Assembly (NCBI RefSeq): GCF_004331385.1
Contig: NZ_SJON01000008.1
Location: forward strand, 62,001 to 126,000
Length of the DNA: 64,000 bases
Source: Enterobacter quasihormaechei
GTDB taxonomy: Bacteria > Pseudomonadota > Gammaproteobacteria > Enterobacterales > Enterobacteriaceae
Direction of reading: 5' to 3'
The notes under the pieces were generated by a model, which saw nothing but the letters and a program-made list of their open reading frames with translations, was not told where the DNA came from and made no database searches. Position numbers and translations under genes: made by a program. Below are positions 34,743-44,716 of this stretch, in pieces (position 1 is the first letter of the stretch; each line of letters begins with the position of its first letter).

Positions 34743-35780
34743 TTATCTGGCGAGGGTTACCGTGGCAGGAGAAGCCTGTTCAAAGGCCCGTTCAAGGATT
34801 TCCAGGTTAGTGAGAACGTCAGATTCCTTGACGTAATTCGGCGTGCCGCTGGTGAGGGTTTCATACAGCGCATCGTAGACGCGGCCATAGTCGCCGGTTT
34901 CCGGTTTCAACTCTTCTCTGACCGTCACGCCCTCATCGTTCACGTACTCCAGCACGCCCACGGCATCGTCCGCCGCAAAGCCCGGTTCGCCCGGCATGAT
35001 GTTGGCCTTCAGGCTGGTCTCCTGCTGGTCGATGCCGTACCGGATGAACGAGCCCTTCGTGCCGTGAACAATAAATTTCGGGTAGTCGATTTTCACCAGA
35101 TGGCTGGTTTTAACGATGGCCTTAAGGTCGCCGTAAAACAGCTGCGCCTCGAAGGTATCGTCCGGATTGGCTTTATTGCGCAGGCTGCGGATATCGTACG
35201 CCACGTGGTCCGGGCGGCCAAACAGGGAGATGATCTGGTCCATGGTGTGTACGCCCAGACCGTAGAACGAGCCGTCCTGCGGCAGGCCGGGTTTGGTTTC
35301 TGCCACCGGACGGTAGTAATCGAAGTGGCTTTCGATCTCCACAATATCGCCGAGCTTGCCGCTTTCGATCGCCTTTTTCGCCGTCAGGAAGCAGCTGTCA
35401 AAGCGACGGTTCTGGTACGGGGTGACGGTAAGCGCCTTGCTTTTCGCCAGCGCGAACAGCGCCTTCGCTTCGGCAAGCGTCGGGGTGAACGGTTTTTCCA
35501 CCAGCACGTTCTTGCCCGCTTCGAGCGCGCGTTTCGCGTAGTCGAAGTGGCTGTCGGCGTGAGTGCAGACGATCACCAGCTTTACCTGCGGATCGTTAAG
35601 CACTTCATCGAGATCGCTGGTGAAGTGAATGTGGGAATACTGCGGAGACTGCTCTTCCGGTTTCGCGCTGCGACGGTAGATATGGGCTACATGCCAGGTG
35701 TCTTTACGGTTGAGAACATACGGAAGGTGGTAACGCGTGGTGCTTTTGCCAAATCCAATAAATGCGCAATGTAGTGTCAT
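34743..35780 (-). CDS. yhhX: Gfo/Idh/MocA-family oxidoreductase YhhX
   Basis: NAD(P)-dependent oxidoreductase of 345 residues, identical in length to E. coli YhhX. The N-terminal Rossmann fold starts LHCAFIGFGKSTTRYHLPYV, followed by EKPFTPTLAEA, the signature Lys region of the family, and YGLGVHTMDQIISLFG. The natural substrate is not known. It lies directly downstream of ryhB on the same strand. Confidence 0.95.
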   Translation of the reverse strand: MTLHCAFIGFGKSTTRYHLPYVLNRKDTWHVAHIYRRSAKPEEQSPQYSHIHFTSDLDEVLNDPQVKLVIVCTHADSHFDYAKRALEAGKNVLVEKPFTPTLAEAKALFALAKSKALTVTPYQNRRFDSCFLTAKKAIESGKLGDIVEIESHFDYYRPVAETKPGLPQDGSFYGLGVHTMDQIISLFGRPDHVAYDIRSLRNKANPDDTFEAQLFYGDLKAIVKTSHLVKIDYPKFIVHGTKGSFIRYGIDQQETSLKANIMPGEPGFAADDAVGVLEYVNDEGVTVREELKPETGDYGRVYDALYETLTSGTPNYVKESDVLTNLEILERAFEQASPATVTLAR

Positions 35781-35820
35781 GGCTCAGTCCTTTTTAAGGT
35801 TACTGGGTTTAACCATAACA

Positions 35821-35915
35821 AAAAAAAAGCCAGCGAGAAGCTGGCTAAAGTAATACTGGAAGCAATGTGAGCAATGTCGTGCTTTCAGGTTCCCGTAGGA
35901 GGTCTTCCTGAATGC
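35821..35915 (-). ncRNA. ryhB: Iron-regulated small RNA RyhB
   Basis: The minus strand reads GCATTCAGGAAGACC..., then the core CTGAAAGCACGACATTGCTC that is identical to E. coli RyhB and pairs with targets such as sodB. It continues CACATTGCTTCCAGTATTAC and ends in the terminator GCCAGC-TTCTC-GCTGGC with nine U residues. Location between yhhX and yhhY matches E. coli. The 5' stem-loop (TCCTACGGGAACC) differs from E. coli while the core and terminator are kept. RyhB with Hfq represses iron-using proteins in iron shortage. Confidence 0.96.
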
Positions 35916-35919
35916 AGAG

Positions 35920-35943
35920 CAATAATAATCATTCTCATTCGCA
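35920..35943. promoter_or_regulatory. Fur box and promoter region of ryhB
   Basis: On the minus strand GAATGAGAATGATTATTATT resembles the Fur consensus (GATAATGATAATCATTATC) and ends about 6 bases before the RyhB 5' end, so it overlaps the -10 region. The other bases of 35781-36036 carry RyhB itself and the yhhY leader. Confidence 0.8.
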
Positions 35944-36036
35944 CTTGTCCAACACTTTTTGCAAAAAATAGCGATTGACTCAGGTTTTAAAGTCAATGAT
36001 GTTGGAAGGGACTTTTAACCGACTGAGGAACAAGGA

Positions 36037-36525
36037 ATGAGTGAGATAGTGATACGCCACGCGGAACCGAAAGATTACGACGTCATTCGTCAGATCCACG
36101 CCCAGCCGGAGGTGTACCACAACACGCTACAGGTTCCTCATCCCTCAGAGCAGATGTGGCAGGAGCGGCTAACCGATCAGCCCGGCATTAAACAGCTGGT
36201 CGCCTGCATCGACGGGACTGTCGCCGGGCACCTGTGCATTGCCGTAGCCCAGCGCCCACGTCGCAGCCACGTTGCCGATTTCGGAATTTGTGTGGGTGCG
36301 CAGTGGCAAAACCGGGGCGTCGCCAGCGCCCTGATGCGTACCATGATCGATATGTGCGACAACTGGCTGCGCGTCGACCGCATTGAGTTAACGGTGTTTG
36401 TGGATAACGAACCGGCAATCGCGGTGTACAAAAAGCACGGATTCGAAATTGAAGGCACCGGCAAGCGCTACGGCCTGCGCAACGGTGAGTACGTGGATGC
36501 GTATTATATGGCGCGAATGAAGTAG
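36037..36525 (+). CDS. yhhY: GNAT-family N-acetyltransferase YhhY
   Basis: Acetyl-CoA-dependent acetyltransferase of 162 residues. The acetyl-CoA loop is GAQWQNRGVASALM, preceded by DFGICV, and the C-terminal DRIELTVFVDNEPAIAVYKKHGFEIEGTGKRYG motif is typical. E. coli YhhY acetylates some amino acids, including Phe and Met, and detoxified amino-acid analogues in reports. It is divergent from ryhB. Confidence 0.94.
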   Translation: MSEIVIRHAEPKDYDVIRQIHAQPEVYHNTLQVPHPSEQMWQERLTDQPGIKQLVACIDGTVAGHLCIAVAQRPRRSHVADFGICVGAQWQNRGVASALMRTMIDMCDNWLRVDRIELTVFVDNEPAIAVYKKHGFEIEGTGKRYGLRNGEYVDAYYMARMK

Positions 36526-36531
36526 TTTGTT

Positions 36532-36559
36532 GCCGGGTAAGGCGAAGCCGCCACCCGGC
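36532..36559. repeat. Single REP unit
   Basis: GCCGGGTAAGGCGAAGCCGC ending CACCCGGC: one REP hairpin between the convergent yhhY and ggt genes. Confidence 0.8.
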
Positions 36560-36565
36560 TAAACA

Positions 36566-38308
36566 TCAATACCCCGCCGTTAAATCATCTACCGAACGCG
36601 GGTCCGACGCGCCAAACAGCGCCCCGTCCGGCCCGACCATAATGCTCTGGGTGCTGCCCATCGCCTCTTTCACCGCCACCTTTTGTCCGCGTTGCTCAAG
36701 CAGTTTTATCGTGTCCGGGCTAAAGCCCTTCTCGACGCGCAGTTCATCCGGCAGCCACTGATGATGGAAACGCGGCGCATTGGTCGCCTCGGCGACGTTC
36801 ATGCCAAAATCGATGCTGTTCACCACCATCTGTAGCACGGTGGTAATGATGCGGCTCCCGCCAGGGCTGCCGGTCACCAGCCAGGTTTTACCGTCTTTCA
36901 CCACGATGGTTGGCGACATGGACGACAGCGGGCGCTTCTTCGGCCCCACGGCGTTAGCATCCCCGCCGACCAGCCCGTACACGTTCGGCACGCCCGGCTT
37001 GGCCGAGAAATCATCCATCTCGTTATTCAGCAAAATGCCGCTGTTGCCCGCTACGATCCCGGTGCCGAAAGTGGTGTTCAGCGTATAGGTCACCGCCACC
37101 GCGTTACCGTCTTTATCCACCACCGAGAAATGCGTGGTCTGGTTACTTTCATACGGTGCCAGCTTGCCGGGGCGGATCTCGCTCGACGGCTTCGCCTTGT
37201 TGATGTCGATCTCGTCGGCAATCGATTTGGCATACGCTTTGTTGGTCAGCGCCTGCCACGGCACCTTCACGAAATCCGGATCGCCAAGGTATTCCGAGCG
37301 GTCGGCGTAGGCACGCTTTTCCGCTTCCGCCATCACCTGCATGGCGTCCGCGCTGCCGAAGCCGAACTTGTGCATATCAAAGTTTTCAAGAATGTTGAGG
37401 ATCTGCACGATGTGAATGCCACCGGAGGACGGCGGCGGCATGGAGAAGACGTCGTACCCGCGATAGGTGCCGCTAATCGGCTCGCGCTCCACCGCCTTGT
37501 ATTCTGCCAGGTCCGCTTTGGTAATGAGCCCGCCGTTCTTCTGCATCTCGTCGGCAATCTGATCGGCAATCGCCCCTTTATAGAAGGCGTCAGGACCGTT
37601 TTCCGCAATCAGCTCCAGGCTTCTGGCGAGGTTTTTCTGCACCAGCTTATCGCCCTTCTTCAGCGGCTCACCATCTTTCCAGAAAATCGCCTTGCTGTTT
37701 TCGTGATTCGGAATCACTTCACTGCCGTAGGTTTTGAGGTCGTCCGCCAGCGCGTCGTTCACCACAAAGCCGTCACGCGCCAGCTTGATAGCAGGCTGCA
37801 CCACCTTGTTCAGCGGCAGCGTGCCGTATTTTTCCAGCGCCAGCGAGAAGCCCGCAACGGTGCCAGGCGTGCCGGACGCAAGGTGCGAGGTCAGGGATTT
37901 TTTGCTGTCCGGGTTGCCCTGATCGTCGAGGAACATATCGCGGGAGGCCTGATTCGGCGCCATCTCACGGAAGTCGATGGCCGTGGTTTTGCCGTCTTTG
38001 GTACGCAGCATCATAAAGCCGCCGCCGCCCAGGTTCCCGGCCTGCGGGTGCGTTACCGCCAGCGCGTACCCGACCGCGACCGCCGCGTCCACCGCGTTAC
38101 CGCCCTGCTTAAGAATATCGACGCCTACCTGGGTTGCCAGCGCGTCAACCGAGGCCACCATGCCGTGCGTGGCCCGCACGGGGTGAAAAACATCCTCCTC
38201 CACGCCGTAAGAGACCGGAGGAGCGGCGGGCGGGTTGGCCGCCACGGTAAATGTGCCGCCTGCCATCAGCGCAGCGAGGGCGACCCAGCGCAAAAAGGTT
38301 GGTTTCAT
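36566..38308 (-). CDS. ggt: Periplasmic gamma-glutamyltranspeptidase
   Basis: N-terminal-nucleophile hydrolase of 580 residues that cleaves and transfers the gamma-glutamyl group of glutathione. A signal peptide (MKPTFLRWVALAALMAGGTF ending in VAA) exports it. It is self-cleaved before Thr391 in NQTTHFSVVDKDGNAVAVTY, and the small-subunit GSPGGSRIITTVLQ loop is present. A tandem ATG lies one codon upstream, and the open frame reaches 38338. Length equals E. coli Ggt. Confidence 0.97.
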   Translation of the reverse strand: MKPTFLRWVALAALMAGGTFTVAANPPAAPPVSYGVEEDVFHPVRATHGMVASVDALATQVGVDILKQGGNAVDAAVAVGYALAVTHPQAGNLGGGGFMMLRTKDGKTTAIDFREMAPNQASRDMFLDDQGNPDSKKSLTSHLASGTPGTVAGFSLALEKYGTLPLNKVVQPAIKLARDGFVVNDALADDLKTYGSEVIPNHENSKAIFWKDGEPLKKGDKLVQKNLARSLELIAENGPDAFYKGAIADQIADEMQKNGGLITKADLAEYKAVEREPISGTYRGYDVFSMPPPSSGGIHIVQILNILENFDMHKFGFGSADAMQVMAEAEKRAYADRSEYLGDPDFVKVPWQALTNKAYAKSIADEIDINKAKPSSEIRPGKLAPYESNQTTHFSVVDKDGNAVAVTYTLNTTFGTGIVAGNSGILLNNEMDDFSAKPGVPNVYGLVGGDANAVGPKKRPLSSMSPTIVVKDGKTWLVTGSPGGSRIITTVLQMVVNSIDFGMNVAEATNAPRFHHQWLPDELRVEKGFSPDTIKLLEQRGQKVAVKEAMGSTQSIMVGPDGALFGASDPRSVDDLTAGY

Positions 38309-38433
38309 CATTATTGTTCTCCAGGTGAAGGGGTCCATATTCCCCGCTTAAGCCTGGTTCACAACTCTTAAAAAATCATCGTTATGCTGGTTTAGGGGTA
38401 AACTTAAGAGAAGCCTCAAAGGAGGAGATAACC

Positions 38434-38805
38434 ATGAAACGATTCCTGATCCTGACCGCGCTGCTCCCGTTCGCCGCGCTCGCACAGCCCATTAACACCC
38501 TGAACAACCCGAACCAGCCGGGCTACGTCATTCCGAGCCAGCAGCGTATGCAGACGGAGATGATGAGCCAGCAACAACAGCAGAAAGGGATGCTCAACCA
38601 GCAGCTAAAGACGCAGACCCAGGTGCAGCAGCAACACCTGCAAAACCAGATGAACGCTAACACCCAGCGCGTGCAGCAGGGCCAGATGCGCGAGCAGCCG
38701 CTGCAAAACCCAAACGGCGGGATGTTAGGGGGCGGGATGTCGCAAAGCAGCGGTCAGCAGCATATGCTGCCGACCCAGCAGAACGGCAGCATGCTTAATA
38801 AATAA
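38434..38805 (+). CDS. yhhA: Small secreted Gln-rich protein YhhA (DUF2756)
   Basis: A 123-residue protein with a clear signal peptide ([17 protein letters not shown]), then a low-complexity region very rich in Gln, Met and Asn. It is shorter than E. coli YhhA (about 146), likely by loss of repeats. Function is unknown. A good ribosome site (AAAGGAGGAG) precedes it. Its last 11 bases overlap the 3' end of the opposing ugpQ gene. Confidence 0.88.
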   Translation: MKRFLILTALLPFAALAQPINTLNNPNQPGYVIPSQQRMQTEMMSQQQQQKGMLNQQLKTQTQVQQQHLQNQMNANTQRVQQGQMREQPLQNPNGGMLGGGMSQSSGQQHMLPTQQNGSMLNK

Positions 38806-39535
38806 AGTCTGGCCCGATCTTGTCAATCGCATCGGTACAGATGCTGTCTACGCCCCAGCGCAGCAGTTCGGCTGCACGCTGGGGTTTGTTGACGGTGTAG
38901 ACCAGGATATGCAGACCCGCGTCTTTCAGCATTTTGACCCGCGCCGCATCCAGCAGCTTATGGTTGAGGTGGATCGACACGCAGCCTAAGCGGCCCGTCA
39001 GTTCGCGCCAGTCCTCACGCCACTCGTCCAGCAGCAGCCCGCGCGGCAGTTCAGGCACAGCCGCCTGTGCGGCTTCCAGCGCGTCGATGTCAAACGAGGA
39101 GAGCAGCGGCGGCGTCATGCCTTCCCACAGCTCACGCGCGGCCAGCGCAATCACTTTGCCCGTCAGCGGCCCGGTGCCGGTGGTCGGTTTGATTTCGATG
39201 TTAGCCATCATGCCGTGTTGACGACACCGGTCCGCCACTTCCGCCAGTAGCGGCAGCGGCTCGCCTTTGAAATCACCGCTGAACCAGCTTCCGGCGTCCA
39301 CCTTCAGCAGATCGCGCCACGGCAGTTCGCCCGCCACGCCCCAGCCGTTGCTGGTGCGTTCGAGGTTGTCGTCATGCAGCAGGAAAATTTCGCCGTCTTT
39401 CGACAGCTTGGCGTCAAACTCGATCATCGTGTGGCCGTAGCGTGCGCCAGCGTCAATCGCCGCCAGGGTGTTCTCCGGCGCCAGTTTACCGCCGCCACGG
39501 TGGGCGACGATGTGGGGGTAAGGCCAGTTGCTCAT
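38795..39535 (-). CDS. ugpQ: Cytoplasmic glycerophosphodiester phosphodiesterase
   Basis: GDPD-family enzyme of 246 residues that hydrolyses glycerophosphodiesters brought in by the Ugp transporter to glycerol-3-phosphate and an alcohol. The catalytic [15 protein letters not shown] and [24 protein letters not shown] motifs with metal ligands and the second His are visible. No signal peptide is present. The start overlaps the stop of ugpC (ATGA). It is the last gene of ugpBAECQ. Confidence 0.97.
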   Translation of the reverse strand: MSNWPYPHIVAHRGGGKLAPENTLAAIDAGARYGHTMIEFDAKLSKDGEIFLLHDDNLERTSNGWGVAGELPWRDLLKVDAGSWFSGDFKGEPLPLLAEVADRCRQHGMMANIEIKPTTGTGPLTGKVIALAARELWEGMTPPLLSSFDIDALEAAQAAVPELPRGLLLDEWREDWRELTGRLGCVSIHLNHKLLDAARVKMLKDAGLHILVYTVNKPQRAAELLRWGVDSICTDAIDKIGPDFIY

Positions 39536-40602
39536 ACTCGTTGTCCTGTTTCACCGTCAAATAAGTGCAGGTGATTTTCCGGCACATGCAGCCACAGCGT
39601 GCTGCCTGCCTTCGGGCGCTCCTGATGCGGCAGGCGCACCACCAGCTTTTGCTCGCCCCAGCGCCCGTGCGCCAGGTTATCGGCGCCCAGCATCTCCAGC
39701 GTGTCCATCACCAGCGGCACGCCGCCGTCCGCCTGAGACGTTAAGCCAATATGCTCCGGGCGGATGCCAAGCGTCATCTTACGCCCGGCGTACCCACGAT
39801 AGTACCAGTTGATCGGTAACGCCATCCCGCTTTCCAGTTCAAAGTGGGTTCCCGCAGCATTGATCCGCCCGTCCAGCAGGTTCATCGCCGGGCTGCCGAT
39901 AAAGCTCGCCACAAAACGGCTGGCCGGTTTTTCGTAGACCTCCACCGGCGTGCCAATCTGCTCGGCAATGCCTTTGTTCATCACCATCACGCGCTGGGCG
40001 AGGGTCATGGCTTCGACCTGATCGTGGGTGACATAGAGGGACGTGGTTTTCAGACGGCGATGCAGCTGCTGTAGCTCAAGGCGCATCTGCACGCGCAGCT
40101 TGGCGTCGAGATTCGAGAGCGGTTCGTCGAACAGGAATACCGCAGGGTCGCGCACGATGGCGCGCCCCATCGCCACGCGCTGGCGCTGGCCGCCGGAGAG
40201 CTCGCGCGGGCGGCGCTTAAGCAGGCCGTCAAGTTCCAGAATGCGCGCGGCTTCTTTTACGCGCTCGGCGATATGGCCTTTGCCCATCCCGCGAATTTTC
40301 AGCCCCCAGGCCATGTTCTCCTCCACGATCATGTGCGGATAGAGGGCATAGTTCTGGAACACCATCGCGATGCCGCGATCTTTTGGCTCCATCTCGGTGA
40401 CGCGCTGGCGGTCAATCCAGATATCCCCGGACGTGACGCGCTCCAGCCCCGCCACCATGCGCAGCAGCGTGGACTTCCCGCAGCCGGACGGGCCGACCAT
40501 CACGATAAATTCGCCGTCCGCCACGTCGAGCGTCAGCGGCTGAATGACCTGGGTTTTACCGTCCCAGCTTTTGGTAACTGCCTGAAGTTTTAAACCTGCC
40601 AT
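39532..40602 (-). CDS. ugpC: sn-Glycerol-3-phosphate ABC transporter ATPase
   Basis: MalK-like ATPase of 356 residues. The Walker A is [11 protein letters not shown], the signature [16 protein letters not shown] and the Walker [14 protein letters not shown], followed by the H-loop YVTHD and a C-terminal OB-type regulatory domain. The start [15 protein letters not shown] at 40602 matches the family; an upstream ATG adds 11 residues overlapping ugpE. It powers uptake of glycerol-3-phosphate and its diesters. Confidence 0.97.
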   Translation of the reverse strand: MAGLKLQAVTKSWDGKTQVIQPLTLDVADGEFIVMVGPSGCGKSTLLRMVAGLERVTSGDIWIDRQRVTEMEPKDRGIAMVFQNYALYPHMIVEENMAWGLKIRGMGKGHIAERVKEAARILELDGLLKRRPRELSGGQRQRVAMGRAIVRDPAVFLFDEPLSNLDAKLRVQMRLELQQLHRRLKTTSLYVTHDQVEAMTLAQRVMVMNKGIAEQIGTPVEVYEKPASRFVASFIGSPAMNLLDGRINAAGTHFELESGMALPINWYYRGYAGRKMTLGIRPEHIGLTSQADGGVPLVMDTLEMLGADNLAHGRWGEQKLVVRLPHQERPKAGSTLWLHVPENHLHLFDGETGQRV

Positions 40603-40603
40603 C

Positions 40604-41449
40604 TTATTTCTCGCTATCGACCAGGCCGCGGACAAACGCGCGCTGCATGGCTAAAACAATGACTACGGGTGGGATTAGGGTGAGCAGCATCGCCGCCATC
40701 ACCTGGTTCCAGAGGGTGGTGCCTTCACCGGTGGCGATCATGCCTTTGATGCCCGCCACGGCGGTGCCGAGGTTGACGTCCTGAACGATCAGCAGCGGCC
40801 ACAGGTACTGGTTCCAGCCGTAGATAAAGGTGATCACAAACAGCGCCGCGAGGTTGGTTTTCGACAGCGGCAGCACGATGTCGCGGAAGAAGCGCATCGG
40901 GGAGGCACCGTCGATGCGTGCGGCCTCAATCAGCTCGTCCGGCAGGGTCATAAAGAACTGGCGGAACAGGAAGGTGGCGGTCGCCGAGGCCATCAGCGGC
41001 AGGGTTAAGCCCGCGTAGCTGTCCAGCATCTTCAGGTTGGCAATCACCTCCACCGTCGGGAAGATACGCACCTCCACCGGCAGCATCAGGGTGATGAAAA
41101 TCATCCAGAAGAACAGGTTACGCAGCGGAAAGCGGAACCAGACGATGGCGAAGGCCGAGAGCATCGACACCGTGATTTTGCCCACCGTAATGCCGAACGC
41201 CATGATGAAGCTGTTGAGCATCATCAGCCAGAACGGCGCGCTGTTGGTGCCCACGCCCTGGGTCCAGATGGTCTTCATGTTTTCGAAAAGGTGCCCGCCC
41301 GGGATCAGCGTCATCGGCGTGTGGAACACCGCTTTGGTGTCCAGCGTGGCGGCGACAAAGGCCACGTACAGCGGGAACAGGATAACGAGAATGCCCAGGA
41401 TCAGCAGGGTATGGCTGAAAATCGTCAGCCCGCGACGGTTCTCAATCAT
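40604..41449 (-). CDS. ugpE: sn-Glycerol-3-phosphate ABC transporter permease UgpE
   Basis: Inner-membrane permease of 281 residues with six hydrophobic segments and the EAA loop [27 protein letters not shown] that docks on UgpC. Length equals E. coli UgpE. The start overlaps the ugpA stop (ATGA). Confidence 0.97.
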   Translation of the reverse strand: MIENRRGLTIFSHTLLILGILVILFPLYVAFVAATLDTKAVFHTPMTLIPGGHLFENMKTIWTQGVGTNSAPFWLMMLNSFIMAFGITVGKITVSMLSAFAIVWFRFPLRNLFFWMIFITLMLPVEVRIFPTVEVIANLKMLDSYAGLTLPLMASATATFLFRQFFMTLPDELIEAARIDGASPMRFFRDIVLPLSKTNLAALFVITFIYGWNQYLWPLLIVQDVNLGTAVAGIKGMIATGEGTTLWNQVMAAMLLTLIPPVVIVLAMQRAFVRGLVDSEK

Positions 41450-42333
41450 TGGTAGCGCACCTTACTTTCGACATAGCGGAACTGCACTACCGTGAGGATG
41501 ATGACGAGGAACATCAGCACGACGGACTGCGCGGCAGAGGCCGAGAGATCGAGTCCGGCAAACCCTTCGCGGTAGATCTTGTAGATAAGCGTGGTGGTCG
41601 CCTGCACCGGACCGCCCGCAGTGGCGGCGTCGATCACCGGGAAGGTATCGAAGAAGGCGTACACCAGGTTAACCACCAGCAGGAAGAAGCTGACCGGGGC
41701 GATCAGCGGCAGCGACAGCCTGAAGAAGCGGCGCACCGGCCCTGCGCCGTCGATGGCGGCGGCCTCCACCAGCGAACGCGGAATGGATTGCAGCGCGGCG
41801 AAGAAGAACAGGAAGTTATAGCTGATCTGCTTCCACACCGAGGCGAACACCACGAGGAACATCGCCTGACCGCTGTTCTGGGCGTGGTTCCAGTCATAGC
41901 CGAATTCCGCCAGAAAATGGGTAATCAGCCCGCGGCCGGGGTTAAACAGGAAGATCCACAGCACGGCAGCCACGGCGGGGGCCACGGCGTAAGGCAGCAG
42001 CATCAGGGTCTGATACAGGCGGCTGCCGCGCACCACGTAATCCACCAGCGCGGCGAAAAACAGCGACGCGACAAGGCCGCTCACGGTCACCAGCGCGCTG
42101 AATTTGATCGTCGTCCAGAAGGAGTCCAGGTAGTAGCTGTCGTGGAACAGCGCCGTAAAGTTGTCCAGCCCAACAAACTGGCTGGAAAGCCCGAACGGAT
42201 CGACGCTTTGTACCGAGTACCACAGCGCTTCGCCCGCAGGCCAGATGAAGAAGATAACGGTGATGATCAGCTGAGGCGCGACCAGCAGGTACGGCAGCCA
42301 GCGGGATCGGAACACCGGACGGGATGAGGACAT
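41446..42333 (-). CDS. ugpA: sn-Glycerol-3-phosphate ABC transporter permease UgpA
   Basis: Inner-membrane permease of 295 residues pairing with UgpE. Six membrane segments and the EAA loop [28 protein letters not shown] are present. The start [15 protein letters not shown] at 42333 with GGAG-like sequence upstream matches E. coli; the open frame continues into the REP element, which is not coding. Confidence 0.97.
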   Translation of the reverse strand: MSSSRPVFRSRWLPYLLVAPQLIITVIFFIWPAGEALWYSVQSVDPFGLSSQFVGLDNFTALFHDSYYLDSFWTTIKFSALVTVSGLVASLFFAALVDYVVRGSRLYQTLMLLPYAVAPAVAAVLWIFLFNPGRGLITHFLAEFGYDWNHAQNSGQAMFLVVFASVWKQISYNFLFFFAALQSIPRSLVEAAAIDGAGPVRRFFRLSLPLIAPVSFFLLVVNLVYAFFDTFPVIDAATAGGPVQATTTLIYKIYREGFAGLDLSASAAQSVVLMFLVIILTVVQFRYVESKVRYQ

Positions 42334-42355
42334 GGAGATTTGATTCCTGAACAAT

Positions 42356-42429
42356 GCCGGGTGGCGGCTGCGCCTTACCCTGCCTGGATGGGGCACGTCG
42401 TAGGCCCGGTAAGCGAAGCGCTACCGGGC
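42356..42429. repeat. REP/BIME-type inverted repeat pair inside the ugp operon
   Basis: GCCGGGTGGCGGCTGCGCCT faces GTAGGCCCGGTAAGCGAAGC in the ugpB-ugpA gap. REP hairpins here could stabilise the upstream ugpB message against 3' exonucleases, so that the binding protein is made in excess over the permeases; that role is inferred. Confidence 0.87.
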
Positions 42430-42439
42430 GTTTCAGCGA

Positions 42440-43756
42440 TTACGATTTCGTCGACTGCTCAAAGCGGCGCAGCAACTGATTGCCGCGCTCTACCGCAGAG
42501 TCCAGGGCCTGCTGCGGGGTTTTCTTCCCCGTCCACACGCTTTCCAGCTCTTCATCCACGATGGTGCGGATCTGCGGCATGTTGCCCAGACGCAGGCCTT
42601 TGGTGAACGGCAGCGGCGGCTTATTCAGCATCTGACGCGTCGCGATATCCGCGCCCGGGTTTTTGCTGTAGAAGCCCTGCTCGCGGGTCAGGTCGTAGGC
42701 GGCCTTGGTGATCGGCAGATAGCCGGTTTTCTGGTGCCATTCGGCCGCGTTTTCCGGCTTCGCCAGGAAGTCGAGGAACTCGGCCACGCCCTTATAGGTG
42801 CCGCTGTCTTTACCCTGCATCACCCACAGGCTGGCCCCGCCGATGATGGCGTTCTGCGGCGCGCCTTTTACGTCGGCGTCGTACGGCATCATGCCCACGC
42901 CGTAGTTGAATTTGGCGTAGTGACGGATATCCGCCAGCGAGCCGGAAGACGCGGTGGTAATGGCGCAGTCGCCGTTATAGAACTTCTCGGTGGATTCGTC
43001 TTTACGCCCGAAGTAGCTGAAGTCGCCCTTCTTGTTCAGATCCGCCAGCAGCGCGATGTGCTTCACCTGCTCCGGCTTGTTGAACTCCAGAACCGCGTCG
43101 GTGCCGTCGAAGCCGTTGTTTTTGGTGGCAACCGGCAGGCCGTGCCATGCGCTGAAGTTCTCAATCTGGATCCAGCCCTGCCAGCCGCTGGCGTAGCCGC
43201 ACTTCATCCCCGCCGCTTTCAGCTTCGCGGTGTACTCGGCCAGATCCTGCCAGGTTTTTGGCGGCTGCTCCGGATCCAGGCCCGCTTTTTTGAAGGCATC
43301 TTTGTTGTAGTACAGCACCGGCGTGGAGCTGTTAAACGGCTGGGACAGCAGGTGGCCGGTTTTGGAATCGGTGTAGTAACCGGAGACGGTCGGCACGAAC
43401 TGGGATTCGTCAAAGTTGATGCCCGCGTCTTTGAACACTTCGTAGACCGGTTTGATGGCTTTCGAGGCCATCATGGTCGCGGTGCCGACTTCATACACCT
43501 GCAACAGTGCAGGCGCGTTGCCGGTACGGAAGGCGGCGATGCCCGCGCTCAGGCTCTGCTCGTAGTTGCCTTTGTACACCGGCACAATTTTGTAATCCGG
43601 GTGGGTGTCATTGAAACGCTGCGCCAGGGAGTCAACCTCTTTACCCAACTCCCCTTCCATGGAATGCCAGAATGGAATGGTGGTCACGGCCATTGCGTTC
43701 GTCGCAAAAGCCAGACCGATTGCCAGACCCAAAGCCGTGTGTCGTAACGATGTCAT
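42440..43756 (-). CDS. ugpB: sn-Glycerol-3-phosphate periplasmic binding protein
   Basis: Solute-binding protein of 438 residues with a Sec signal peptide ([23 protein letters not shown]). The mature part begins [21 protein letters not shown], as in E. coli, and keeps the [15 protein letters not shown] ligand motif. I chose the ATG at 43756, which has AAGAGAG six bases upstream; an ATG two codons earlier has no spaced ribosome site. It is the first gene of ugpBAECQ, behind Pho boxes. Confidence 0.97.
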   Translation of the reverse strand: MTSLRHTALGLAIGLAFATNAMAVTTIPFWHSMEGELGKEVDSLAQRFNDTHPDYKIVPVYKGNYEQSLSAGIAAFRTGNAPALLQVYEVGTATMMASKAIKPVYEVFKDAGINFDESQFVPTVSGYYTDSKTGHLLSQPFNSSTPVLYYNKDAFKKAGLDPEQPPKTWQDLAEYTAKLKAAGMKCGYASGWQGWIQIENFSAWHGLPVATKNNGFDGTDAVLEFNKPEQVKHIALLADLNKKGDFSYFGRKDESTEKFYNGDCAITTASSGSLADIRHYAKFNYGVGMMPYDADVKGAPQNAIIGGASLWVMQGKDSGTYKGVAEFLDFLAKPENAAEWHQKTGYLPITKAAYDLTREQGFYSKNPGADIATRQMLNKPPLPFTKGLRLGNMPQIRTIVDEELESVWTGKKTPQQALDSAVERGNQLLRRFEQSTKS

Positions 43757-43829
43757 TGTCATCTCTCTTATTATGCCGGATGCGCGATATCACGCGTTTT
43801 GTGCTCGCGAGGTAACATGACATGCTCGA

Positions 43830-43858
43830 ATGACAGAAAAATAACTGTTTGTTTACAG
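43830..43858 (-). promoter_or_regulatory. Pho boxes upstream of ugpB
   Basis: On the minus strand CTGTAAA, CAGTTAT and CTGTCAT recur at exact 11-base steps, separated by 4-base A/T spacers. This is the PhoB-binding pattern (7-base repeats of CTGTCAT). The site is about 75-100 bases upstream of ugpB, consistent with phosphate-starvation control as in E. coli. Confidence 0.8.
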
Positions 43859-43918
43859 ATAAGTGACGGCCAGGCGTCAGGGGGATGATGGTTGTGTGAA
43901 GGGGTTAATATGAAAAAA

Positions 43919-43989
43919 GCCGGGTGGCGGCTGCGCCTTACCCGGCCTGGAGGGTATCCGTAGGCCCGCTAAGCGTAGCGCCACCGGGC
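43919..43989. repeat. REP/BIME-type inverted repeat pair
   Basis: GCCGGGTGGCGGCTGCGCCT faces GTAGGCCCGCTAAGCGTAGC...CACCGGGC immediately after livF and upstream of the ugp promoter. Confidence 0.88.
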
Positions 43990-44001
43990 ACTACAGACGG
44001 C

Positions 44002-44715
44002 TCAGCCGCCCAGGTACGCGCTCCGCACCGCTTCGTTCGCCAGCAGCGCGTCGCCGGTATCCTCGAGCACCACGCGACCATTCTCCAGCACGTAGCCGCG
44101 ATCGGCGAGCTTCAGCGCCTGGTTGGCGTTCTGCTCGACGAGGAAGATGGTCATCCCCTCTTTGCGCAGTTGCTCAATGGTGTCGAAAATCTGCTGGATG
44201 ATGATCGGCGCAAGACCGAGCGACGGTTCGTCCAGCAGCAGCAGGCGCGGCTGGCTCATCAGCGCGCGGCCAATCGCCAGCATCTGCTGTTCACCGCCGG
44301 ACATGGTGCCCGCACGCTGGATGCGGCGCTCCCACAGGCGCGGGAAGAGTTCGTACACCCATTTGATACGGGTGTGATACTGGTCGCGATCAGCAAAAAA
44401 GCCGCCCATCGCCAGGTTCTCTTCCACCGTCATGCGCGAGAAGACGCGGCGCCCTTCCGGGACAATCGCCACCGCTTCACGCATAATTCTGGCGGTCTGC
44501 CAGTCGGTAATGTCTTTGCCATCAAACACAATCCGTCCGCTGGTGGCGCGCGGGTCGCCGCACAGGGTGCCGAGCAGCGTGGTTTTTCCCGCGCCGTTGG
44601 CGCCAATCAGGGTGACGATTTCACCCTGATTGATGTGCAGGCTGACGTCGTGCAGCGCCTGGATCTTGCCGTAATGCGCATTGACCTTGTCGAACGTTAA
44701 CATCGCTTTTTCCAT
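44002..44715 (-). CDS. livF: Branched-chain amino-acid ABC transporter ATPase LivF
   Basis: ATPase of 237 residues. The Walker A is GANGAGKTTLL, the signature GTMSGGEQQMLAIGRAL and the Walker B LLLLDEPSLGLAP, as in E. coli LivF. It works with LivG on the LivHM permease for Leu, Ile and Val uptake. The start MEKAMLTFDKV at 44715 matches the family. It is the last gene of livKHMGF. Confidence 0.97.
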   Translation of the reverse strand: MEKAMLTFDKVNAHYGKIQALHDVSLHINQGEIVTLIGANGAGKTTLLGTLCGDPRATSGRIVFDGKDITDWQTARIMREAVAIVPEGRRVFSRMTVEENLAMGGFFADRDQYHTRIKWVYELFPRLWERRIQRAGTMSGGEQQMLAIGRALMSQPRLLLLDEPSLGLAPIIIQQIFDTIEQLRKEGMTIFLVEQNANQALKLADRGYVLENGRVVLEDTGDALLANEAVRSAYLGG

Positions 44716-44716
44716 C

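Noticed and set aside
35784..35996. 70-codon frame over the RyhB locus
   Set aside because: It is the RyhB gene and its promoter read as protein; no ribosome site and no conserved product.
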